This document shows, in pieces, positions 7,509-14,457 of a DNA stretch of 17,396 nucleotides (position 1 is its first letter; the number at the start of each line of letters is the position of its first letter). The stretch comes from Microbacteriaceae bacterium UBA1487 (GTDB taxonomy: Bacteria; Actinomycetota; Actinomycetes; Actinomycetales; Microbacteriaceae): contig DCRR01000005.1 of NCBI GenBank assembly GCA_002325245.1, forward strand, positions 93,560 through 110,955. The letters are read 5' to 3'. The notes below the pieces were generated by a model. The model saw only the letters and a program-made list of their open reading frames with translations, was not told the origin of the DNA and ran no database searches. The position numbers and the translations under genes were made by a program.

Positions 7509-8723
7509 ATGTCGAGTTCACTGCCAGCCGAGCTGCCGGATTCGCAGCATCCCGAGGAGCCAGAGGAGTTCAGCACTCAGAACTCCGACCTGGCCGACGG
7601 CGTCAACCGGTGCCCGCGGTGCGGGGCCACCGACATCCAGCTGCGTCCGTCGGCAGGGAAGCTGGTCTGCCTGTTCTGCCGGCACGAGTGGGCCGAGAGC
7701 CTGCTCGAGGAGGCGACGGGCGACGAGGATCTCACCACCCTGCGCGGCACGATCGTCGGGTCCGGGGCGGCAGACATCGACAGCTCGGTCAGCGCCGTCG
7801 TCACCCTGAAGTGCGCGGGCTGCGGGGCCGAGGTCGTCGTCAACACGAGTGAGCAGCTGACCTCGCGCTGTCACTGGTGCCGGCATGTGCTGTCCATCAA
7901 CGAGCAGATCCCGAACGGGGCGGTGCCCGACGCGGTGCTGCCGTTCAGCGTGTCGCACGAGGATGCGGTCGCACGGATCAGCGCCTTCGCGAAGAAGCGG
8001 CGGATGTTCGCGCACGCGCGTTTCAAGAGCGAGTTCACACCCGAGAACGTCGTTCCCGTGTACATGCCCTACATGGTGGTCGACGGCAACGTGAGCGCCG
8101 AGGTGTGGGGCGTGGGCGAGATCAAGACCCGGCAGTACACGCGGGGCTCGGGAGACAAGCAGACGACGTATTACGACGCCGACATCTACCAGGTGGAGCG
8201 CCGCGTCGACTTCACGGTGGATGACCTCACCCTGGAGTCGTCGGGCGAGCGTGCCAACATCGACACGAAGCAGAACACCAACAACGTCATCAACACGATC
8301 CTGCCGTTCGACACCAAGAACGCGGTGCGGTGGAACGCGAGCTACCTCAACGGGATCACCTCGGAGAAGCGCGACCAGGACGTGGAGCACCTCCAGCCCG
8401 CGCTCGAGAACCAGCTGCTCTCGATCGGGCGCTCCGAGGTCTCGGGCTCGGTGGCCACCTACGACCGAGGCGTCCGCTGGGAGCGGGAGCGGATCGACGT
8501 GCACGGCACCAAATGGGTGTCGATGTATCTGCCCGTCTGGCTGTACTCCTTCCATCACGTCGAGAGAGGCAAGAGCATGGTGCACTACATCGCCGTCAAC
8601 GGCCGCACCGGCGAGACGATGGGCAGCGTGCCGGTCTCGCACGGCCGGCTCCTTCTCGCGGCGCTCACCGCGGGTACCTTCGTCGAGTCCCTGGCGATCG
8701 CATTCCTGGTGGTGAGCTCATGA
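7509..8723 (+). CDS. YdjG-like membrane protein with two zinc ribbons
   Basis: A 404-residue protein resembling B. subtilis YdjG and the TFIIB-type zinc-ribbon proteins often mislabelled as PriA-like helicase. Two zinc ribbons are visible: C35-PR-C38 with C54-LF-C57, and C102-AG-C105 with C121-HW-C124. A beta-rich middle domain follows (about 140-370, including VPVYMPYMVVDGNVSAEVWG and WVSMYLPVWLYSFHH). The final hydrophobic segment (about 382-402, LLLAALTAGTFVESLAIAFLVV) is probably a single membrane anchor. No helicase motif is present, so the PriA-type label would be wrong. It lies 18 bases downstream of the SPFH gene and shares ATGA with the next gene, so the three are probably one operon. 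By analogy with YdjG it should anchor or signal through the SPFH scaffold. Confidence 0.86.
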   Translation: MSSSLPAELPDSQHPEEPEEFSTQNSDLADGVNRCPRCGATDIQLRPSAGKLVCLFCRHEWAESLLEEATGDEDLTTLRGTIVGSGAADIDSSVSAVVTLKCAGCGAEVVVNTSEQLTSRCHWCRHVLSINEQIPNGAVPDAVLPFSVSHEDAVARISAFAKKRRMFAHARFKSEFTPENVVPVYMPYMVVDGNVSAEVWGVGEIKTRQYTRGSGDKQTTYYDADIYQVERRVDFTVDDLTLESSGERANIDTKQNTNNVINTILPFDTKNAVRWNASYLNGITSEKRDQDVEHLQPALENQLLSIGRSEVSGSVATYDRGVRWERERIDVHGTKWVSMYLPVWLYSFHHVERGKSMVHYIAVNGRTGETMGSVPVSHGRLLLAALTAGTFVESLAIAFLVVSS

Positions 8724-9061
8724 TGGAGACGATGCTTGGTGCGATCGACCTGGCGGCGGGGCTCGTGACCACCGTGCCCCAGCTTCGGCAGGCGACCGAG
8801 TCCTCGGAGGGCGGCGCGGGCTGGCTGCTCGCCGCGGGTCCGGTGTCGGCCGCAGCGCTGTACGCGGCGCTGTATCGCTACTACCGCAACACCGACAAGT
8901 CACACCAGTACGAGAAGGAGACCGCGGTCACCTCGCAGCCCGTGACCGGGAGCGATACCAAGGTGGACGAGGTGCGGGGCACCACGCGGAAGTCGGTGCA
9001 GGGCGACAACGTGCGCAACCACCGCCAGCGAGTGCGGCGCGTGGCCGCGAACAGCGAATAG
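8720..9061 (+). CDS. small single-pass membrane protein
   Basis: A 113-residue protein, not recognised by family. It has one membrane segment (about residues 33-55, GWLLAAGPVSAAALYAALYRYY). A hydrophilic, strongly charged tail follows, ending in a basic patch (RNHRQRVRRVAA). The topology is probably N-out with the tail in the cytoplasm. The ATG at 8720 overlaps the stop of the YdjG-like gene (ATGA), a strong sign of coupled translation and shared function. It occupies the place where a third Ydj-type partner (YdjH, a TPM-domain protein) would sit in Bacillus, but it has no TPM domain. A role as an extra membrane partner of the SPFH module is inferred from position only. Confidence 0.75.
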   Translation: MMETMLGAIDLAAGLVTTVPQLRQATESSEGGAGWLLAAGPVSAAALYAALYRYYRNTDKSHQYEKETAVTSQPVTGSDTKVDEVRGTTRKSVQGDNVRNHRQRVRRVAANSE

Positions 9062-9092
9062 CGGAAACCTGGGCGGCACGGCGGAAAGTCCG

Positions 9093-10163
9093 GTGGAGGC
9101 AAGCGGCGACTCGAGCGCCGAGGCTCTGCCGGGTTCTCGTCGCGCCGTGAAGATCGCCGTCTGCGAAGCCGACGACCTCACGCCGGAAGGCGATGCGGGC
9201 TCGCGCGCCGTCGCCGACCTGATCGAGAGACTGCGCGCGCTCGGACACGAGGTCGCCTTCTTCGCCGAGGCGGCGCAGGGCCTCGCGGAACGCGTCGCAG
9301 CGTTCGATCCGACGATGATCTTCGTCTCCCGACCCGGGCTCTTCGCACGCCTGCAGCCGCTGTTGGCGCCGCTCGATCGACCGTTGCTCTACCTCGCCCA
9401 CGACCTTCACTACGTTCGCGTCGGGCTTCAGGCCGAGGTCATGGGCGGGGAGGCCGCGCAGGCCGCCCGGGTTCTGCGCTTCGTGGAGGCGCGCTGTTTC
9501 AGCACCGCGACCGTGACGCTGCTGCCGACGCACGACGAGGTCGCACGCGCGCGGCAGGACTTCCCCGCGGGACGATTCGAGCAGATCAACTACTTCGCCA
9601 TGCCGCCGGCGGTGCCGCGGGCAGAGCGCCCGGACGACTTCCGGGTGGTGTTCGTCGGCGGACATCGGCACGCGCCGAACTACGACGGCGTCCGCTGGTT
9701 CTGCCAGCAGGTCTGGCCCGCGATCCGCCGAGCCCGGCCAGACGCGGAGTTCTGGGTGATCGGCGACTGGGGCGCCGCGCGTGACGAGTTCGAGGAGATC
9801 CCCGGGGTTCGCTTCCTCGGTTCGCTCTCGGACGCCGACGTCGATGACGCCATGCGGGCTGCTCGATGGGGGGCTGCCCCGTTGCGGTTCGGCGCCGGAA
9901 TGAAGCGAAAGACGCTGCACTACCTTGCGCAGGGCCTTCCCGTCGTGGGGACCTCGTTCGCGGTTGAAGGGGTGACCGAGACCGGTGTCGTTCCCGGTGT
10001 GGTGCGCGCAGAGAGCGCCGACGAGTGGATCGCGACCCTGCTTGAGGACGACGACGCCAGCTGGCGCGAGCGATCGCGGGCCGCGGCCGACTTCATCAAT
10101 CGCAGCTTCTCGGCGCAGCGACAGCGCGACGACCTGGCTCGCGCGCTCCGGTGGGTTGGCTAG
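9093..10163 (+). CDS. glycosyltransferase, GT-B fold (GT4-like)
   Basis: A 356-residue cytosolic glycosyltransferase of the GT-B fold. The C-terminal domain opens with VVFVGGHRHAPNYDGVRWF (185-203), the usual start of the donor-binding half in GT4-like enzymes ('FVG.. .h.PN.dav.wf'). It continues with WVIGDWG and 'PLRFGAGMKRKTLHYLAQGLP' (263-283), where the Lys residues and the later FAVEG (E292) fall at the nucleotide-sugar diphosphate site. Donor and acceptor cannot be told. GTG 9093 has GGAAAG a few bases upstream; GTG 9147 (MKIAVCEADD) would give a more typical N-terminus but lacks a ribosome binding site. It is 31 bases behind the SPFH unit and its stop codon lies inside the -10 element of the PqqD gene. 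It probably belongs functionally with the downstream cluster. Confidence 0.88.
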   Translation: MEASGDSSAEALPGSRRAVKIAVCEADDLTPEGDAGSRAVADLIERLRALGHEVAFFAEAAQGLAERVAAFDPTMIFVSRPGLFARLQPLLAPLDRPLLYLAHDLHYVRVGLQAEVMGGEAAQAARVLRFVEARCFSTATVTLLPTHDEVARARQDFPAGRFEQINYFAMPPAVPRAERPDDFRVVFVGGHRHAPNYDGVRWFCQQVWPAIRRARPDAEFWVIGDWGAARDEFEEIPGVRFLGSLSDADVDDAMRAARWGAAPLRFGAGMKRKTLHYLAQGLPVVGTSFAVEGVTETGVVPGVVRAESADEWIATLLEDDDASWRERSRAAADFINRSFSAQRQRDDLARALRWVG

Positions 10164-10166
10164 GCT
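10161..10166 (+). promoter_or_regulatory. -10 element of leaderless PqqD-gene promoter
   Basis: TAGGCT, overlapping the TAG stop of the preceding glycosyltransferase gene, ends eight bases before GTG 10175. This is the same arrangement as at ychF. It implies that the PqqD/HprK/glycosyltransferase/NTase operon has its own start point and a leaderless mRNA. Confidence 0.6.
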
Positions 10167-10174
10167 CGATTCCT

Positions 10175-10585
10175 GTGAACGCCGACCGCCCGCTCATCGT
10201 CAACGCTCCGTCCGTGATCTATGACGTGCAGGGGGGTGAGGCCGTTCTCATCGACCTGTCGACGGGGCGCTACTACCGCCTCGACACGGCGAGCACCCAG
10301 CTGTGGGAGCAGTTCGCCGCCGCGGTGAGCCCGCAGGCGCTCGTCGCCAGCGCCGAGAACTCGGAGGCGCTTTCGGCCGAGATCGAGCGCATCGTGACGG
10401 AGCTGCGCGAGAACGCGCTGCTGCGTGAGGCGACCGATGCTGACCCCGCGGCGGGCGCCTTGCCCGCCTGGACCTACAACGGGTTCACCCTCGAGCAGTT
10501 CAGCGATCTCGAGGATATTCTCGGCCTGGACCCGATTCACGAAGTCGACCCCCAACGCGGCTGGCCCCACGCAAGCAATGGGTGA
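10175..10585 (+). CDS. PqqD-like peptide-binding (RRE) protein with C-terminal tail
   Basis: A 136-residue protein. The first 85 residues form a PqqD-like domain: APSVIYDVQGGEAVLIDLSTGRYYRLDTASTQLWEQF has the beta-hairpin and 'Y.L...... W' helix typical of the family, and a helical half with LSAEIERIVTELRENALL follows. PqqD domains (RiPP recognition elements) bind the leader of a precursor peptide and present it to modifying enzymes. Related stand-alone versions occur with HPr-kinase-like proteins. After the domain comes an unusual tail, FSDLEDILGLDPIHEVDP-QRGWP (about 109-131). The GTG 10175 start follows the -10 spacing, and no Shine-Dalgarno is present. The end overlaps the next gene by eight bases. 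No precursor peptide gene was found beside it. Confidence 0.85.
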   Translation: MNADRPLIVNAPSVIYDVQGGEAVLIDLSTGRYYRLDTASTQLWEQFAAAVSPQALVASAENSEALSAEIERIVTELRENALLREATDADPAAGALPAWTYNGFTLEQFSDLEDILGLDPIHEVDPQRGWPHASNG

Positions 10586-11606
10586 CCCGCTCGGCGGGCT
10601 GATCGACGGTTTGGCGCGGATCCGCGATCGCGTCATCGTCGACAAGGAATTCGAGTCGGCGCACTTCCGCTTCGGCGCGCGGACGCTCCGGGTGTGCACA
10701 CGCCCGGAAGACGCTCACCTCGTTCCGCACGGTGCACTCGTCCCGGCGGAGCCTGAGGACCGGGCGCCGAGCGTGTACCTCGTGCACGCCGACGAGACTG
10801 CCGGGCTGGAGTTCCCGACCGGAATCCCGCTCGCGCCGTACGGCGCCCTGGTGGATTCCGTCGCCACCTCGTGGCGCATCATCTGGGAACCGTCTGCCCG
10901 CCGCCTCCTCGCTCTGGACACGGTCACGCGGGTCGCGCTCTATCTTCCCGACGCCGTCGTGCCGCCGCGAGAACGGGCCGAGTTCTGCCGCCCGCTGCTG
11001 CACTGGCTCTCGGTTCTCGACGGCAACGTCGTGATCCACGCGGGCGGCGTCGCGCGGGAAGGGCGAGGTCTTCTGGTCGCCGGAGCCGGGAATGCGGGGA
11101 AGAGCACTCTTGCCCGGGTCTGCCTCTCCGCCGGGTTCGACTACCTGGGAGACAACGTCGTCGAGGTGGAACTCCGCGGGCGAGATTCGCGACTCCATCC
11201 GACCTACCCGACTTTCAAGATCCGGCGCGATCCGGCGGTGCCGATCTCCCCTGACTGGCCACGGCCCGTCTGGGATGACGAGGCGAAGAAGGACATCTAC
11301 TTCACCGCCGAGTTCGCCGGAGCGCGCTTCGCCCGCGAGACGACGGAGCATGCCGCCACGCTGGTTCTCGCGGAGGGTGCCGAGGGCCCGTTCGCGCGGC
11401 TCTCGACCGCACGCGCCTTCTTCCTGATGGCGCCGAACACGGTCGCCCAGTATCCGCTGCACGAAGAGCAGGTGCTCAAGCGCACCGGACAGGTGCTCGC
11501 GGCGGCGCCCGTCTATCTGGGCGGCCGGCGACCGCTCGAGGCGCTGGCTGACGAGGTCGATGCCCTGCTCGCACCGGAGAGAGAGGACGCCCTCCGTGGA
11601 CGTTGA
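10578..11606 (+). CDS. HPr-kinase-like P-loop kinase
   Basis: A 342-residue protein with a Walker A loop G169-AGNA-GKST177 inside 'VVIHAGGVAREGRGLLVAGA'. This is the arrangement of the C-terminal HPr kinase/phosphorylase fold (His before the core strand, 'G..L..G..G.GKS.la', then 'G.. ..DN'). D192/N193 replace the DD seen in true HprK. The N-terminal 145 residues are not the HprK N-domain. It is therefore an HprK-related kinase of unknown substrate, as found beside PqqD and NTase-fold genes in many bacteria (TIGR/NCBI 'HprK-related kinase' families). There is no HPr gene here. ATG 10578 overlaps the PqqD gene by eight bases, and the 3' end overlaps the first GT2 gene by 11. Confidence 0.85.
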   Translation: MGDPLGGLIDGLARIRDRVIVDKEFESAHFRFGARTLRVCTRPEDAHLVPHGALVPAEPEDRAPSVYLVHADETAGLEFPTGIPLAPYGALVDSVATSWRIIWEPSARRLLALDTVTRVALYLPDAVVPPRERAEFCRPLLHWLSVLDGNVVIHAGGVAREGRGLLVAGAGNAGKSTLARVCLSAGFDYLGDNVVEVELRGRDSRLHPTYPTFKIRRDPAVPISPDWPRPVWDDEAKKDIYFTAEFAGARFARETTEHAATLVLAEGAEGPFARLSTARAFFLMAPNTVAQYPLHEEQVLKRTGQVLAAAPVYLGGRRPLEALADEVDALLAPEREDALRGR

Positions 11607-12288
11607 CGTCATCATTCCCGTTTTCAATGGCGCGCGCTTCGTCGAGCACGCCGTCGCCAGCGTTCAAGCTCAGACCGTCGACGTCGTCCGGCAGATCATC
11701 TGCGTCGATGACGGCTCGAGCGATGAGTCCCGCGACGTCCTGGAGCGGCTCGCCAGCGCCGATCCGCGCCTGACAGTGCTCGCGCAGGAGACCAACCTGG
11801 GTGTCGCCGCAGCACGCAATCGTGCAGTTCGGCACGGTGACGCGGCACTGGTCGCGTTCCTGGATCACGACGATGAGTGGCTCCCTGACAAGCTCGCAGC
11901 CCAACTGGAGGCTCTGGAGCAGGAACCCGACCTCGGCTATGTCGTCGGCCAGCAGCAGATGGTGCTGGACCCGGGGGCAGTTCGTCCTGCTTGGTGTCTT
12001 CCCGAATGGCTGCAGACCCCGCAGAAGGGGTTCCTGCCGAGCACCCTGGTCGTTCGGCGCGGCTGCTTCGAACACGTGGGGCCGCTGGAAGAGCGCTTCC
12101 GCGCGGGCGGCGATGACTCAGATTGGTTTGCGCGCGCCCGTCGTTTGGGGGTCCCTTTCCGCCATCTCGACCGCGTCGTGATGAGACGGAGGATCCACGG
12201 TGAGAACCTGTCGAACGACCGATCCGGCAGCCGCGAACTTCTCGACTTGGTGCGTCAGCACGCAGCGAACAGGAAAGCGCAGAAATGA
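11596..12288 (+). CDS. glycosyltransferase family 2
   Basis: A 230-residue GT-A fold transferase of family 2. It begins with VDVDVIIPVFNGARFVEHAVASV (the classical N-terminal strand and nucleotide loop) and has VDDGSSDES (37-45), NLGVAAARN (67-75) and DHDDEW (90-95), the metal-binding DxD region. GGDDSDWFARARRLG (171-185) supplies the acidic catalytic-base region. No membrane helix is visible, so it would work on a soluble or membrane-surface acceptor. GTG 11596 is preferred: a purine-rich GAGAGAGAGGA lies just upstream and the frame before it (MPCSHRRERTPS) is not GT2-like. It overlaps the kinase gene by 11 bases and the next gene by four (ATGA). Confidence 0.9.
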   Translation: MDVDVIIPVFNGARFVEHAVASVQAQTVDVVRQIICVDDGSSDESRDVLERLASADPRLTVLAQETNLGVAAARNRAVRHGDAALVAFLDHDDEWLPDKLAAQLEALEQEPDLGYVVGQQQMVLDPGAVRPAWCLPEWLQTPQKGFLPSTLVVRRGCFEHVGPLEERFRAGGDDSDWFARARRLGVPFRHLDRVVMRRRIHGENLSNDRSGSRELLDLVRQHAANRKAQK

Positions 12289-12962
12289 ATCCACGCATTG
12301 ACGTCGTGATTCCCGTTCGAGACGTCGACGACTACCTCGGAGACGCGTTGGAATCCGTTGCCGTTCAGCGTGAGGTCGAGTTCGGCTCGGTCGTCGTGGT
12401 CGACGCCGGCAGCCGGCAGCCGATCGCGCTTCCCGATGTGGATCTCGGTGACCTCACGGTGTCGCTCATCCGCTCGGAGACACCGCTCACGGCGGGGGGT
12501 GCGCGCAATCTCGGCGCGGCAGCCGGGTCTGCGCCGTGGATCACCTTCCTCGATGCCGATGATCGGTGGGGTCGGGGCTCGCGGCGGGCGCTGATCGATG
12601 CCTGCGTCGAGGGCGGTGCCGCTCTCGCCTACGGCACCATGATCGAGTTCCACTCCGATGAGGAGTCCGCGCGCCGACTGGCGCGCAGCACCGCTGCGCA
12701 GCCTGCGCGTGTCGCGGGAGGAATCGTGGTCGCACGTTCCGCGTGGCAGAAGACGGGCGCATTCGACGAGCAGCTGCACGCCGGTGAGTTCGTCGAATGG
12801 TTCAACAGGTTTCGCAGCTCCGGGGAGCAGAGCGCCGCGATCGAGGCGCTCGCCTTGGAGCGGCGCGTTCATCTGAAGAGCACGACGGCCGGGCAGATCG
12901 GAACCGGTCGCGATGACTATCTGGAGGTGGTGCGGCGGTGGATGAATCGGACTTCCTCGTAG
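12285..12962 (+). CDS. glycosyltransferase family 2 (second copy)
   Basis: A 225-residue GT-A protein, distantly related to its upstream neighbour. IDVVIPVRDVDDYLGDALESV opens the fold; VVDAGS (38-43), GGARNLGAA (71-79) and DADDRW (90-95) are the family-2 motifs. The later 'AGEFVEWFNRFR' segment (from about residue 165) corresponds to the 'ED.. w..r' region. The nucleotide loop is DAGS instead of the usual DDGS. The start ATG shares ATGA with the previous stop, so the pair are translationally coupled. The 3' end overlaps the NTase gene by 25 bases. It could act with the first GT2 in sequential sugar additions; the substrate is unknown. Confidence 0.87.
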   Translation: MNPRIDVVIPVRDVDDYLGDALESVAVQREVEFGSVVVVDAGSRQPIALPDVDLGDLTVSLIRSETPLTAGGARNLGAAAGSAPWITFLDADDRWGRGSRRALIDACVEGGAALAYGTMIEFHSDEESARRLARSTAAQPARVAGGIVVARSAWQKTGAFDEQLHAGEFVEWFNRFRSSGEQSAAIEALALERRVHLKSTTAGQIGTGRDDYLEVVRRWMNRTSS

Positions 12963-14380
12963 CCCGAGCGGCCCTCGCTTCGCCGGAGGTCGCGGTCGCA
13001 GCGTGGCAGGAGTGGTGGGCCAAGACCCGAATCGAGGATGCATCGGGACTCCTGGTCTGGGCCGGCGGCTACATCCATCGCAATCTTCAGACGGCAGGAC
13101 TCTCAGACCCGTACCTGGCCGGAATCGCCCGCCACAACTTCCTCGCCAACAACCGCAAGCTGATCGCCGCGCGGCCGATGCTCATGGAGCTCACCTCGCG
13201 CTGGGAGCTCACGCCCCTCAAGAGCTTCGGGATGACGCACGACCAGTACTCCCGCGGAATGCGCCCGCTCGCGGACTTCGATTTCTACGTCGACGAGTCG
13301 CACACCTTCGAGGTGGAGGAGTTCCTGCGCTCGAATGAGTTCGCCGCGATGACGGGGGCGACACGTCACGAGTTCGCCTCGCGCATCGTTCCGCAGCGTG
13401 GTTCCTGGAACTTCTTGTCGGGCGGTGTCGACCTCGATCTCCACTGGCGGCTGCTGGAGCACCTCTCGGTGGGCGAGAGCCGGGCGCTCATCGAGCGACA
13501 TTCGAAGCCCGACTCGAGTGAGGTCGGCCCGATTCGCCGGCTCTCGACCGAGATGATGCTGGTGTGCGTCGCGGTGCACTTCGAGCTCCAGCCCGACGGG
13601 CCGCTCTCGGGGCTCTTCGACCTCACGGCTCTGATCCGCCGAGCCGACACCGATGCGGCCGCGCGGCTTGCGATCGACGCGCGCGCGGTGCGCGATGTCG
13701 CGGTCGCGGTCGAGCGGATCCGTGACATCCTCGGCGACGACCGGGACGAGAGGATCGACGCCTTCGCGGACGCACTGCGGCCCGCGGCAGCCACGCGCCC
13801 GTTCCCCAACGCGGTGCGGTTCGCGCCGCGGATCGGGGAACGGATCCCGCGACGCTACGTGGAACCGGCGCGGCTCCGATTCCCTCGGCTGTACGCACTG
13901 TGGATGGCGCTGACGATGCGTCCGTCCCTGGAACGGCTCCTCATCCGACTCACGGGTGGGATGGCCGCCCCGGAGTCGGCGGTGACGACCGAGGGGGGAG
14001 CGCCGCTCCCCGCAGGCGGGGGGAAGCTGGCCAACGGCTGGCACTATCTCTACCCGGGCGACACTCGACGCTGGGCGCATGCGCCCGACGCGCGCCTGGT
14101 GTTCGACGACGTCGCCGGCGACGTGCGCTGGCTCGAGATCGAGTTGGACGAGCCGGACTGGAACGCGTCGCCCCCGCTCGGCTTCGGGGTGTTCGTCAAC
14201 GGGCGCCATGTGGGGGACTGCCGGAAGGGCGAGCGTCGCTATCGGTTCGCGCTTCCCGCCCGCGAGGACCGACTTGAGGTGAGTCTGCGTGTCACCTCCT
14301 GGCAGCGGCACATCGATCCGGGCATCCACGAGAAGTGGTACCGGATGCTGGCTCCCGTGAAGCGTGTCGAGCTCGCCTAG
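12938..14380 (+). CDS. uncharacterised nucleotidyltransferase-fold protein with extra C-terminal domain
   Basis: A 480-residue protein. Its first ~330 residues look like the NTP_transf_5 family (uncharacterised nucleotidyltransferase, PF14907). LKSFG (94-98) stands where the family has LKG. R109-PLADFDFYV (109-118) carries the paired Asp of the polymerase-beta-like site. DLDLHWRLLEH (165-175) is the family's 'iDlHw.l' signature, followed by helical HF.LQ segments. Members accompany PqqD and HprK-like proteins; their reaction is not known. Residues about 355-480 form a separate beta-rich module starting GWHYLYPGDTRRWAHAPDA. This resembles a sugar-binding-like domain seen in polysaccharide enzymes ('GW...E...RWs...a'). 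GTG 12938 has GGAGG upstream, inside the previous gene. Confidence 0.82.
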   Translation: MDESDFLVARAALASPEVAVAAWQEWWAKTRIEDASGLLVWAGGYIHRNLQTAGLSDPYLAGIARHNFLANNRKLIAARPMLMELTSRWELTPLKSFGMTHDQYSRGMRPLADFDFYVDESHTFEVEEFLRSNEFAAMTGATRHEFASRIVPQRGSWNFLSGGVDLDLHWRLLEHLSVGESRALIERHSKPDSSEVGPIRRLSTEMMLVCVAVHFELQPDGPLSGLFDLTALIRRADTDAAARLAIDARAVRDVAVAVERIRDILGDDRDERIDAFADALRPAAATRPFPNAVRFAPRIGERIPRRYVEPARLRFPRLYALWMALTMRPSLERLLIRLTGGMAAPESAVTTEGGAPLPAGGGKLANGWHYLYPGDTRRWAHAPDARLVFDDVAGDVRWLEIELDEPDWNASPPLGFGVFVNGRHVGDCRKGERRYRFALPAREDRLEVSLRVTSWQRHIDPGIHEKWYRMLAPVKRVELA

Positions 14381-14417
14381 GGGGAGGGCACCGCGCTTCC
14401 TGGCGGCTCGCGAGCTG

Positions 14418-14437
14418 AACTGACCCCACCTTCAGTT
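14418..14437 (+). repeat. short inverted repeat upstream of the HhH/DUF4190 gene
   Basis: AACTGA and TCAGTT form a perfect 6-base inverted repeat with an 8-base spacer. They lie between the NTase stop and the ATG at 14458. There is no T-tract after it, so an operator or weak RNA hairpin is more likely than a terminator. Confidence 0.3.
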
Positions 14438-14457
14438 TGCGGTGACAGGATGGTGAC

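Noticed and set aside
7509..8723. PriA-like primosomal helicase, as such zinc-ribbon proteins are often named
   Set aside because: No Walker A, DEAH or other helicase motifs; only zinc ribbons, a beta-rich domain and a membrane anchor.
10578..11606. True HPr kinase/phosphorylase controlling carbon catabolite repression
   Set aside because: Only the P-loop fold is shared; the N-domain and the DD motif differ, and no HPr gene is nearby.
10500..11627. 375-codon open frame on the minus strand opposite the HprK-like gene
   Set aside because: Same antisense effect; the plus strand encodes a clear P-loop protein over the same bases.
13103..14329. 408-codon open frame on the minus strand opposite the NTase-fold gene
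   Set aside because: Arg/His/Pro-rich with no motif; the opposite strand has the recognisable NTase-like signatures.
9093..14380. Lasso-peptide or other classical RiPP gene cluster
   Set aside because: A PqqD-like protein is present, but there is no cyclase, protease, radical SAM enzyme, transporter or precursor-like small ORF in the window.
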